Shown: positions 7,701-13,338 of the stretch, one piece after another | Position numbering within the stretch: position 1 is the stretch's first letter | Layout of the letters: each line of letters starts with the position of its first letter | Source of the DNA: an uncultured Eubacteriales bacterium | GTDB taxonomy: Bacteria; Bacillota; Clostridia; Monoglobales; Monoglobaceae | DNA: 13,341 nt | Direction: 5' to 3' | Assembly (NCBI GenBank): GCA_958352815.1 | Contig: CATWQA010000052.1 | Location: forward strand, 1-13,341 | The notes under the pieces: model-generated | The model's input: only the letters and a program-made list of their open reading frames with translations | What the model was told of the DNA's origin: nothing | Database searches by the model: none | Program-made: the position numbers and the translations under genes

Positions 7701-8692
7701 GTATGATGGGGACGTCTTCAAATACCCATAACACTATTGATTTCGAGTTAATGGCAGACAGCATGGCAAACAGCGGCAGCTTTTCGGATATATGGGAAAC
7801 CGCCGGAACCCTTACTTTTGACAGTGAGTCCACTCCCATAACAGAGGCTGACGGTCGGTTTGACGGAACTATGGAGCAGGGCACGATCTTATATAATGAT
7901 GACGAAATCGGCGATTATCTTTCCGGAATAACTCCCGGGTCGGACTTGCAGGCAAATGCGGTTCTGCCCGAAACAATGTCTGCTGCTTCCGATTATAGAT
8001 ATCAAACCGCATACGGTGACGCAAGGTATGGGCAAATTGATCATATTTATCATTCGGTTTGGTATTACGATAAAAATTCAAGCGAGTATGTCACGTATAA
8101 GATTGCAATAGACCCCCGGGCGGGCAAGGTGAATATATACGAAAACGACAGGCTGATAGGCAGCAGTCTTGAGTATAAGGCAGACAATGTGGGCAAGCTG
8201 CGTATAGAGTCAAGCGCTCGGGGCTTTTCATGGTTTGCTGTGGAACAGGTTAGGGCTTACGGCGATGAGTTTATTAACGAGCCTACGGCAACGCCCAAGC
8301 CTACGGCAACCGCAGCACCCACAGCGACGCCTGCGCCCACGGCAACACCCACGGCAACACCCACGGCAACCGCTGCACCCACGGAGACGCCCAAGCCTAC
8401 GGAAGCTCCCGAAACCAAGTATGAATTATATGATGTATACTATGGTGAGGACGGAATGGTTAATGTTGACGTAAGGTGCAATGTAGCCGAGCCCGAGTAT
8501 TCGGCAATGCTTGTCCTTGCCTCCTATAGCGAGGATGAGCTGCTGACGGACTGCAGGGTGGTTGAGATAAGCGGAAGCTATGCTTTGCCTGTTGACTTCC
8601 CGAAGAATGAGAACCAAACTGTTAAGGCGTTCCTTTGGAGGTCGGGAACTTTTGAACCCATATGTGAACCTGCGGAAGTAAGAAGTAAATAA
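4724..8692 (+). CDS. Large secreted pectate lyase, PL1-like, with FnIII and C-terminal modules
   Basis: This probably cleaves pectate by beta-elimination outside the cell. The 1322 residues start with a signal peptide (about 1-29, MYNKRLKKLLALFAAVAML). A parallel beta-helix catalytic region of PL1 type follows at about 43-500: AYPGAEGYGA, GGRQGTVYHVTNL, VIIDHCSMEW with D180-H181, and RSPR at 247-250, the likely counterpart of the catalytic Arg region. DGIPDWYK at 643 and the nearby LEEYIQFM resemble the Ca-binding segment of secreted lyases. Next come two FnIII-like domains (about 690-795 and 806-904), a region of about 280 residues resembling a concanavalin/LamG fold (905-1183), a Pro/Thr linker (1187-1229), and an end module with VKAFLW. 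No dockerin, LPXTG or SLH is seen, so the protein is probably released. AAAGGAGG (4707-4714) fixes the start. Exact substrate is inferred. Confidence 0.88.
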   Translation: MYNKRLKKLLALFAAVAMLASVFPATVFSVTSDEAQQPPVGALKAYPGAEGYGAYSVGGRQGTVYHVTNLNSDGEGSLTYGLEQVSGSRTIVFDVGGVIDLTDLGRALEISGESGANVTVAGQTAPYPGITVKGCGIDISNTHDVIIRNIKVRIGGVMPDGENYTQDPLTITASEDVIIDHCSMEWAIDMGFSVTGRDITISNTIFAKSLLDNSPHERGGHAYGGMIDEGSKRVTFAKNYLSDNTLRSPRITDADWVDAYNSILYNCNYGFELYNYEFQNRNVRLNVHNNYARKGPSLSNSTPYRALRGRDYSGGIMAYFSDNYGRSSSNSLNAQATKGSTLQYVLNFGSDNGKAGTDYDLSNVTLEEWNSNPASYNNNDRTSPAATITYMDYPFPAPRGDVIEVYTGGNTSSENNLVTYAVGDNGMGATRPARDLYDTMILTEMKGGAKSSATLTADEVSPFFEELEKRTGRDYSEFKTERTWKVKQGAGPVLKGTSTGSEKPVDWDNYTDTNANNPAYDAAAKYGTNTTSFEVGDWWGEYCGSPGQETVYTLRDNASGDEIKTSDESYDSEKYTLVSTTTEYLPTERTVSDLVPSDWVYEDFPEIAEFMNQYREANYPGMTDSADSRYNPSYKITWDTMKDGIPDWYKEYRGLDKDKYLGDTANPETGYTYLEEYIQFMAGDKPLAAENTGASIENFKVNNIGFGTAQIFWNTDYRASCVVEYGTAPGEYSDSAEVSYGSDTDYMHTYHACTIIGLKPDTQYYYRITATDENGNISVAEYDVDDGQKKYMTFKTEAAQNGEDTLPPDKVQNLEFAYRYDNTVVLKWSGNPNTDAEYEIYYDTQAHEDLNLYSYKISGIPANVNEYAIENLENNREYSFVVAAVNANGKTASDVLTGSTTNMIREYDFSAMSDEEISEFMSDAYYYNLQGSIYAGEDPDTGKKALNLVDETSTHGMYLDLKLPKLYYDPIVLEVKAKIMYQKQSDVLNGQIGMMGTSSNTHNTIDFELMADSMANSGSFSDIWETAGTLTFDSESTPITEADGRFDGTMEQGTILYNDDEIGDYLSGITPGSDLQANAVLPETMSAASDYRYQTAYGDARYGQIDHIYHSVWYYDKNSSEYVTYKIAIDPRAGKVNIYENDRLIGSSLEYKADNVGKLRIESSARGFSWFAVEQVRAYGDEFINEPTATPKPTATAAPTATPAPTATPTATPTATAAPTETPKPTEAPETKYELYDVYYGEDGMVNVDVRCNVAEPEYSAMLVLASYSEDELLTDCRVVEISGSYALPVDFPKNENQTVKAFLWRSGTFEPICEPAEVRSK
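8282..8410 (+). repeat. Coding repeat for the Pro/Thr linker of the lyase
   Basis: Degenerate 12-base units of the type CCCACGGCAACA encode Thr-Ala-Thr-Pro-like steps. Three units are nearly identical at about 8337-8371. It joins the LamG-like region to the end module. Such arrays change length easily by slippage. Confidence 0.8.
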
Positions 8693-8698
8693 AAACGT

Positions 8699-8731
8699 CG
8701 GAGCAAAGTTCGCTTTGCTCCGTTTTGTTTT
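8699..8731 (+). terminator. Rho-independent terminator after the lyase gene
   Basis: CGGAGCAAAG (8699-8708), UUCG tetraloop (8709-8712), and CTTTGCTCCG (8713-8722) form a perfect 10-bp stem, followed by TTTTGTTTT. It starts 7 bases after the stop codon. Confidence 0.95.
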
Positions 8732-8755
8732 GATAAAGGCTTTGCCTTTTAAACC
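8727..8755. repeat. End fragment of the MITE-like element, inverted
   Basis: These 29 bases match the reverse complement of the right end of the element at 8853-8949 with two mismatches. They merge with the T-tract of the lyase terminator. Inside, AAAGGC and GCCTTT pair around TTT. The copy stops where the GC-rich repeat at 8759 begins. Confidence 0.8.
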
Positions 8756-8758
8756 GTT

Positions 8759-8840
8759 CGCCCGCCCTGTTGCGCTCGCCGCCTCCGCCCCGAGCGCCAT
8801 CGGTTTTCCCCTTCGGGGAAACCGATTGGGGCGTTGCCCC
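8759..8840. repeat. Mosaic of hairpin modules shared with 4377-4573
   Basis: 8759-8798 is a degenerate copy of the long GC hairpin: the inner stem GCGCTCG (8772-8778) with CGAGCGC (8791-8797) is kept and the outer stem is lost. 8800-8840 is the inverted copy of 4533-4573. The first 33 bases are identical, and the last hairpin keeps its GGGGC/GCCCC stem but has loop GTT where the other copy has TAC. The modules therefore appear in a different order and orientation than at 4377-4573. Confidence 0.85.
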
Positions 8841-8852
8841 AAACCCTAATAG

Positions 8853-8949
8853 AATTTTGATAAAGGCTTTGGCGACATTGCCGCCGCGGCTTGGTATGGC
8901 GGAATATGGGCTCGGCAATGGTTTCAAAGGCAAAGCCTTTATCAAAATT
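8853..8949. mobile_element. 97-bp MITE-like palindromic element, short form
   Basis: The ends are perfect 19-bp inverted repeats, AATTTTGATAAAGGCTTTG (8853-8871) and its complement (8931-8949). A second nested pair, CATTGCCG (8876-8883) and CGGCAATG (8913-8920), lets almost the whole element fold on itself. A longer version lies at 11767-11954 and an end fragment at 8727-8755. There is no open frame with a credible start inside. No clear target-site duplication is seen, so movement by a transposase is inferred from repetition and end symmetry only. Confidence 0.65.
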
Positions 8950-8969
8950 AATGCATAAAAAATCCGCTC

Positions 8970-8998
8970 TTGCCCAAATCTTAATCTTGTGTTATACT
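8970..8998 (+). promoter_or_regulatory. Predicted promoter for the CBM96-like gene
   Basis: TTGCCC (8970-8975), 17-bp spacer, TATACT (8993-8998), with TG at 8990-8991 as extended -10. Transcription would start near 9005. The spacer shares the string AATCTTG with the promoter at 3979. It begins 21 bp after the MITE-like element. Confidence 0.6.
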
Positions 8999-9005
8999 CT
9001 AAGTG

Positions 9006-9022
9006 TCAGAGCTTTGCTCTGA
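9006..9022 (+). promoter_or_regulatory. Hairpin at the predicted 5' end of the CBM96-like transcript
   Basis: TCAGAGC (9006-9012), loop TTT, GCTCTGA (9016-9022): a perfect 7-bp stem right at the predicted transcript start. No T-tract follows. It could protect the 5' end of the mRNA; that is inference. Confidence 0.4.
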
Positions 9023-9049
9023 TTAAAACAACAGATGGGCGGTGACGAT

Positions 9050-10576
9050 TTGGGAAAGATTAACTTAATTCAAAAGATAATCGGCTGCGTGGCGGCGCTT
9101 TTGTTGGTTGTCGGCATAGTTCCCATCGGACTGTTCTATTTCGCCGAGCCTGTTGTGGCGGAGGGCAGCGTTGTTAGAATTTCACCTGAGGCGGAAACCT
9201 TTGTGTACAGCGACGCGAAGAACAAAAACCGCGACCGCCTTGATAAGGACAATCTTGTTGTGGGGAACTACTGGAACACATATTTAAAGTTTGACCTGTC
9301 GGTTTTGGGAAACGTGAATAAGGCGGACATCACAAAGGCAAAGCTAAGGCTGGCCGTTTTGTGGAACGGCAAAAATTCCTCGGAGCTCAGCGACTGCTCC
9401 TTTAACGTGAGCTATATTGACAATGATAACTGGAACGATAATATGACCTGGGCGAGCAAGCCCATGGGCGAGGAGACATATCTCTGCACCGCCTCGGGAG
9501 GAGAGGCGAACACGATTTTGGAGATTGATTTATCGGAGTTTGTGCGAAACGCCGTTGCCTATGAGGACGAGGTTATTACCTTAAAGCTTAGCCCCAGTCT
9601 CAGCAATAACGCCTATATCTGCTTTGCTTCAACGGAGAATCCCGACCCGACCTACAGACCCTACCTGAAAATCCTTGTTGGGGACGCCTATGACACCGAC
9701 TCCCCGAGCCTGAACAAGACCTATCTTGAACAGAGCGGCTATGTATCGGCTGCCCTGCCGGATATGCCCGCAAGGGAGCTCCTTGAAAAAAATAACGGCA
9801 TATTGGTGGCGGACAGCGGTTCGGTGACCTATTTAAAATTCAGGCTTGACCTGAACAATATTAAAGGGGCAGTGGACGACGCGAGAATTTTCCTGCGCCC
9901 TTTGAGAGAGTCTGTCAACACAAGGCTTGATGTGTACCTCCTTGATAACGACGCCTGGTGGGACGGGGAGCTTTCATATAACAACATGCCCGAGGGCGAG
10001 AGCTGTCTCGTAAAGTCCTATGACGGAATTGAAGCCCGGGGCGGATTTAGCATTGATGTTACAGATATAATATATGGTATGGTAAAAAATCAAAGGACCA
10101 CAGTGACCTTTGTGCTTGACGGAACCCAAACTGACCCTGCTTCAACGGACAGTCTTGAGCTGTACTCTGCGGGCAGCGAGTTTGCGCCCAGCCTTGCCGT
10201 GTCTGTCACCGATAACCCATATGAAACGGCATTGAGAGAGGCGTTGGTAAACCTAAACGGCAGCAACAGCTCTCTTGACAATATAACCGGCGACCTGCCG
10301 AATAGGTATACGGCGTCAAACGGCGAGACTGTCACAATCAGGTGGGAGCTTAACGACAACTTCTCTCTTGAAACCCTGCTGGGGCTGAGAAAGAGCGTAG
10401 TGACAAACAGCGGTAAGGTGAACCACCCGTCCGTGTTTGAGGAGCCCAAGACGGTTCAGGTCAAGGCTATACTCACGTCGGGAGACCGTTCTCTTGAAAG
10501 ATATGTGGTTATAACCGTTATGCCCGAGTTTGGCGTTCCCAACAGGCTTTTGCCTCTCAGGGACGCCCTGGAATAA
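9050..10576 (+). CDS. Secreted CBM96/DNRLRE-like double-module protein with Ig-like domain
   Basis: No catalytic domain is recognised, so this is probably a polysaccharide-binding protein. TTG at 9050 is chosen over the ATG at 9035. GGGCGGTGA (9037-9045), close to the AGGAGGTGA consensus, sits just before it, while nothing like that precedes the ATG, and the start gives a normal signal peptide (about 1-37). Residue numbers follow this start (508 residues). Module 1 (about 45-220) and module 2 (about 225-390) show the DNRLRE/CBM96 pattern, including LKFDLS with NDNWNDNMTW (W128) and LKFRLDL with NDAWWDGELSYNNMPE (W303-W304). An Ig-like domain of the atypical bacterial type follows (about 395-495), then a short tail LLPLRDALE. 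The family binds alginate- or pectin-like sugars. The abrupt end may mean a lost catalytic part, or a binding-only protein. Confidence 0.75.
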   Translation: MGKINLIQKIIGCVAALLLVVGIVPIGLFYFAEPVVAEGSVVRISPEAETFVYSDAKNKNRDRLDKDNLVVGNYWNTYLKFDLSVLGNVNKADITKAKLRLAVLWNGKNSSELSDCSFNVSYIDNDNWNDNMTWASKPMGEETYLCTASGGEANTILEIDLSEFVRNAVAYEDEVITLKLSPSLSNNAYICFASTENPDPTYRPYLKILVGDAYDTDSPSLNKTYLEQSGYVSAALPDMPARELLEKNNGILVADSGSVTYLKFRLDLNNIKGAVDDARIFLRPLRESVNTRLDVYLLDNDAWWDGELSYNNMPEGESCLVKSYDGIEARGGFSIDVTDIIYGMVKNQRTTVTFVLDGTQTDPASTDSLELYSAGSEFAPSLAVSVTDNPYETALREALVNLNGSNSSLDNITGDLPNRYTASNGETVTIRWELNDNFSLETLLGLRKSVVTNSGKVNHPSVFEEPKTVQVKAILTSGDRSLERYVVITVMPEFGVPNRLLPLRDALE

Positions 10577-10633
10577 ATACAATTATAGAGGAAAACAGCT
10601 AGTGAAAACTGCGGAATAATTTTGGAGGCAAAT

Positions 10634-11548
10634 ATGATTTTAGCGATAATTGATTTAGGTTCAAATTCTGTGAGAATGGATATTGTGGAAATAGATGAGG
10701 CGAGCGGGAAATATAAGTACCTTGACCGCCTCAGGGAAATGGCGCGGCTCAGCGAGGGCATGAATATGGACGGCTGCCTCAGAGAGGAGGCTATGGAGAG
10801 AACCATAGACGTGCTTCGGGGCTTTAAGAAAGCTATTGAGGATTACGCCGCTGACGACGTAATCGCCGTTGCCACGGCTGCTGTGCGAAACGCGGGAAAC
10901 GGCGAGGAGTTCGTGGCAGAGGTTGAGCGGGAAACAGGGATTGTAATTCGCGTAATCAAGGGCGAGCAGGAGGCGGAATATGACTTCATGGGTGTTGTCA
11001 GCACCCTTGACGTTGAGGACTGCGTAATAGTTGACACGGGCGGCGGCAGCACCGAGATAATATTGGTGAACGATAAGGAGCCCTTGGCGAGAACCAGTAT
11101 TCCCGTGGGAGCGGTGAACATGACCGAGCAGTTCCTGTCAGGCGGTGAAACCCGAGAGGCGGTTTTGAGCCTTTCGGATTATATAGACAGCCAGCTTGAT
11201 AAAGTTCACTGGCTGGAGGATGCCCACGGTCTGCCTATTGTGGGCATGGGCGGCAGTATATATAACCTTGCGGTTGTGGAGAACAGAAACCCCAATGCGG
11301 ACAGAGCCGCTCTGCATGGCTATGCCATGGCGGGGCAAAGGGTAGTGGACGCGTATAACGAAATTCTGGAAATGAGCGAGGCTCAGCGTGAGGACGCGGG
11401 AATTGAGCCGGGCAGAGTAGACACTGTTGCCGCAGGAGCCCTGCCCGTGGTTCAGCTCCTTGAGAAAATAGAGAGCGGCAGCGTAATAATATCCTCCGCC
11501 AGCCTTAAAGAGGGAATCCTTGCGGAGTTTATCGAAAACGCCTTCTAA
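10634..11548 (+). CDS. Short-form Ppx/GppA family phosphatase
   Basis: Members of this family hydrolyse polyphosphate or the alarmone pppGpp in the cytoplasm; which one applies here cannot be decided. The actin-like ATPase fold motifs are clear: IIDLGSNSVRMDI near the N-terminus (DLGSNS at 7-12), VDTGGGSTEI at 133-142, and later GMGGSIYNL. At 304 residues it has only the two phosphatase domains and lacks the C-terminal HD-like domains of E. coli Ppx and GppA. The ATG at 10634 is preferred because GGAGG (10624-10628) is 5 bases before it; the in-frame TTG at 10622 would overlap that site. It follows the CBM96-like gene by 57 bp with no terminator between, so the two may share a transcript. Its stop codon overlaps the first unit of a heptad repeat. 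No ppk is nearby. Confidence 0.88.
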   Translation: MILAIIDLGSNSVRMDIVEIDEASGKYKYLDRLREMARLSEGMNMDGCLREEAMERTIDVLRGFKKAIEDYAADDVIAVATAAVRNAGNGEEFVAEVERETGIVIRVIKGEQEAEYDFMGVVSTLDVEDCVIVDTGGGSTEIILVNDKEPLARTSIPVGAVNMTEQFLSGGETREAVLSLSDYIDSQLDKVHWLEDAHGLPIVGMGGSIYNLAVVENRNPNADRAALHGYAMAGQRVVDAYNEILEMSEAQREDAGIEPGRVDTVAAGALPVVQLLEKIESGSVIISSASLKEGILAEFIENAF

Positions 11549-11582
11549 TGTAGAATGTAGAGTGTAGAATGTAGAGTGTAGA
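11548..11582. repeat. Heptad tandem repeat, 5 units, overlapping the phosphatase stop
   Basis: Units are ATGTAGA, ATGTAGA, GTGTAGA, ATGTAGA, GTGTAGA, then AAT. The first A is the last base of the TAA stop codon. The same unit number and downstream AAT occur at 4141-4175. A GC-rich hairpin starts 10 bases later. Confidence 0.93.
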
Positions 11583-11591
11583 AATAGTGTA

Positions 11592-11640
11592 CGCCCGCCC
11601 CGGCGCTTGGGGAGGTCGGGCAAGCGCAACGGGGCGGGCG
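11592..11640. repeat. Long GC-rich hairpin repeat, copy 2 (inverted)
   Basis: CGCCCGCCCC (11592-11601) pairs with GGGGCGGGCG (11631-11640), and GCGCTTG (11603-11609) pairs with CAAGCGC (11621-11627) around loop GGGAGGTCGGG. It is the inverted copy of 4377-4425, with three differences over 49 bases. Two of those are opposite each other in the inner stem, where a C-G pair has become T-A. Confidence 0.92.
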
Positions 11641-11725
11641 ATATGCCAAATTATTCAATTTAATCAAAATTATTCGGATTGGTATAAACACAAATGTTTA
11701 TACATAAATATGCCGCTAAAGCGGC
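11631..11725. repeat. 95-bp inverted repeat flanking the amidohydrolase, left arm
   Basis: It is the reverse complement of 13244-13338 with five mismatches in 95. It ends with GCCGCTAAAGCGGC (11712-11725), itself a hairpin, and overlaps the right stem of the GC hairpin at its other end. The middle is AT-rich and has no gene. Confidence 0.93.
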
Positions 11726-11766
11726 GCCCCTACGAACAGAGGGATTGCAAATATCTAACCTCATCT

Positions 11767-11954
11767 ATTTTGATAAAGGCTTTGGCGACATTGCCGCCGC
11801 GGCTTGGGTGTGACCCAACATCTCCGATGTTGGTTGGCACGCATTATCCCAATTTGTACAAAGTATGCAATGTCAATAATAGCCCTAAGTTGATGCCGAT
11901 GATGGCGGAATATGGGCTCGGCAATGGATTCAAAGGCAAAGCCTTTATCAAAAT
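11767..11954. mobile_element. 188-bp MITE-like element, long form
   Basis: It has the same 18-bp inverted ends (11767-11784 and 11937-11954) and the same arms as the element at 8853-8949: 41 bp on the left identical, and the right arm with one mismatch. Between them lie 94 extra bases (11808-11901), which contain a perfect hairpin, CCAACATC (11815-11822) with GATGTTGG (11826-11833). Either this copy gained the centre or the short form lost it. No credible coding frame is inside. Confidence 0.65.
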
Positions 11955-11960
11955 AACATC

Positions 11961-11988
11961 AAAAATTTTTTAAATATCATTTAAAAAA
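11961..11988 (-). terminator. Possible AT-rich terminator of the amidohydrolase gene
   Basis: On the minus strand TTTTTTAAAT and ATTTAAAAAA pair around GAT (11979-11988 with 11966-11975), followed by five T. It begins 1 base after the stop. The stem is all A-T, so termination may be weak; the hairpin of the adjacent MITE-like end could help. Confidence 0.35.
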
Positions 11989-11989
11989 A

Positions 11990-13141
11990 TCAAACAATAA
12001 TCTTATAAGGCGCCCCCATAAGCTCCAGCGGCTCCCCGTCCCAGATAACAATATCCCCGTCCTTGCCCACGTCGATTGAGCCAACCCGATGGTCAATGCC
12101 ACAGGCGGCGGCAGGGTTAATGGTAACGGCTTTAAGCGCCTCCTGCTTTGGCAGCCCGTGCTTAGCGGCAACAGCGGCGCAAAGGGGCAGGAACTTTTCC
12201 GGGGTCTCCGGGTGGTCTGTGATAATCGAGACCTTAATCCCGGCGCGGTTTAGGATTGCGGGGCAGGCTTCGCTCTGGTTGCGCAGCTCGGGCTTGCTTC
12301 TGTCGGTCAATATAGGGCCCGACAGCACGGGCAGCCCCTCGGCTTTCAACTCGTCCGCAATCAGGTGCCCCTCAGTGCAGTGGACGAGTACCAGGCGAAC
12401 ACCAAACTCATTTGCAATTCGAATTGCTGTAAAAATATCATCCGCTCTGTGGGCGTGGGCATGGAGCGGTATTTCTTTGCTTAAAACAGGCAGCAGTGCT
12501 TCGGATTTTATGTCGTATTCGGGCTTGTCCTCCTCTGTCGGGTTTTGGAGGTAACGCTCCAGTGCTTCCTTGTAGTCCGCCGCCTTGTGCAGAGCCTCCC
12601 GTATAAGAGAGGCGGTTGCCATGCGTGTAATGGGCGACTGGTTCTTGTCCCCGTAGGTGGATTTTGGGTTCTCCCCAAGAGCGATTTTAATTCCAACCGC
12701 CGCCTTGACGATCATTTTGTCAATCCGATTTCCGTAGGTCTTGACCGCGGCAAGCTGCCCGCCCATAGGGTTCGCGCTGCCGGGGCCCGTGATAACGGTT
12801 GTGATCCCTGCGGCAAAGGCTTCCCTAAAGGCTCTGTCCATGGGGTTTATTGCGTCAATAGCCCGCAGGTTGGGGGTTATGGGGTCTGCGTCCTCGTTCC
12901 CGTCGTCCCCCTCAAGGTTTAAGCCGTCCTCCCACATTCCCAGGTGGGAATGCCCGTCAATAAGCCCCGGGGTGACGGTTCTGCCTTCCGCGTCAATAAC
13001 CTCCGTCCCCTCTTTGAGGGACAGGCGGCTCATCTCGCCTACTTGCATGATTTTATGCTTGTCAATGATTACGTATCCGTTTTCTATTTCTCCGAAGACC
13101 TCGCTCATGGTGAGCAGCCTTGCGTTAATAATAGCTTTCAT
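11990..13141 (-). CDS. Metal-dependent amidohydrolase, imidazolonepropionase-like
   Basis: This is a cytoplasmic hydrolase of the amidohydrolase superfamily (COG1228-like). The substrate is unknown, and an actual role in histidine breakdown is not supported. Residues count from ATG 13141 (383 in all): metal-site HSH at 64-66, a conserved-looking IKIALGENPK with K152 (candidate bridging lysine), HAHAH at 227-231, HCTEGH at 254-259, and ITDH with D309. The N- and C-terminal strands that form the small beta-sandwich are present (VTPGLIDGHSH; GSIDVGKDGDIVIWDG). The ATG is preferred over the in-frame TTG at 13162, because AGGAG (13152-13156 on the minus strand) lies between them, 10 bases before the ATG. 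The gene converges on the phosphatase gene, has no operon partner here, and sits between inverted 95-bp repeats. Confidence 0.85.
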   Translation of the reverse strand: MKAIINARLLTMSEVFGEIENGYVIIDKHKIMQVGEMSRLSLKEGTEVIDAEGRTVTPGLIDGHSHLGMWEDGLNLEGDDGNEDADPITPNLRAIDAINPMDRAFREAFAAGITTVITGPGSANPMGGQLAAVKTYGNRIDKMIVKAAVGIKIALGENPKSTYGDKNQSPITRMATASLIREALHKAADYKEALERYLQNPTEEDKPEYDIKSEALLPVLSKEIPLHAHAHRADDIFTAIRIANEFGVRLVLVHCTEGHLIADELKAEGLPVLSGPILTDRSKPELRNQSEACPAILNRAGIKVSIITDHPETPEKFLPLCAAVAAKHGLPKQEALKAVTINPAAACGIDHRVGSIDVGKDGDIVIWDGEPLELMGAPYKIIV

Positions 13142-13208
13142 ATATAAAACACTCCTAAACAATTATTTAAATCCGCCTTATGCACAAAGCGGACAGCAAG
13201 CACGGTAG

Positions 13209-13223
13209 GCGGTCGCAGACCGC
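13209..13223. repeat. Small hairpin upstream of the amidohydrolase
   Basis: GCGGTC (13209-13214), loop GCA, GACCGC (13218-13223). It lies 68 bp before the amidohydrolase start on the opposite strand. No clear promoter for that gene was found in 13142-13210. Confidence 0.5.
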
Positions 13224-13243
13224 TCGTGAGGCGCGCAGTCGCC

Positions 13244-13338
13244 GCCGCTTTAGCGGCATATTTATGTATAAACATTTGTGTTTATCCCAATCCGAGAAGT
13301 TTTGATTAAATTGAATAATTGGGCATATCGCCCGCCCC
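13244..13338. repeat. 95-bp inverted repeat flanking the amidohydrolase, right arm
   Basis: It is 90/95 identical to the reverse complement of 11631-11725. It starts with GCCGCTTTAGCGGC (13244-13257) and ends with CGCCCGCCCC (13329-13338), the first arm of the long GC hairpin. The window ends three bases later, so the rest of the module is presumably outside. Confidence 0.93.

Noticed and set aside
8853..8949. Target-site duplication around the MITE-like element
   Set aside because: TAAT occurs near both ends (8848-8851 and 8949-8952) but not at matching distances from the inverted ends, so it is not convincing.
11587..11973. 128-residue open frame
   Set aside because: It crosses the GC hairpin, the 95-bp arm and the MITE-like element in turn, so it is repeat read-through rather than a gene.
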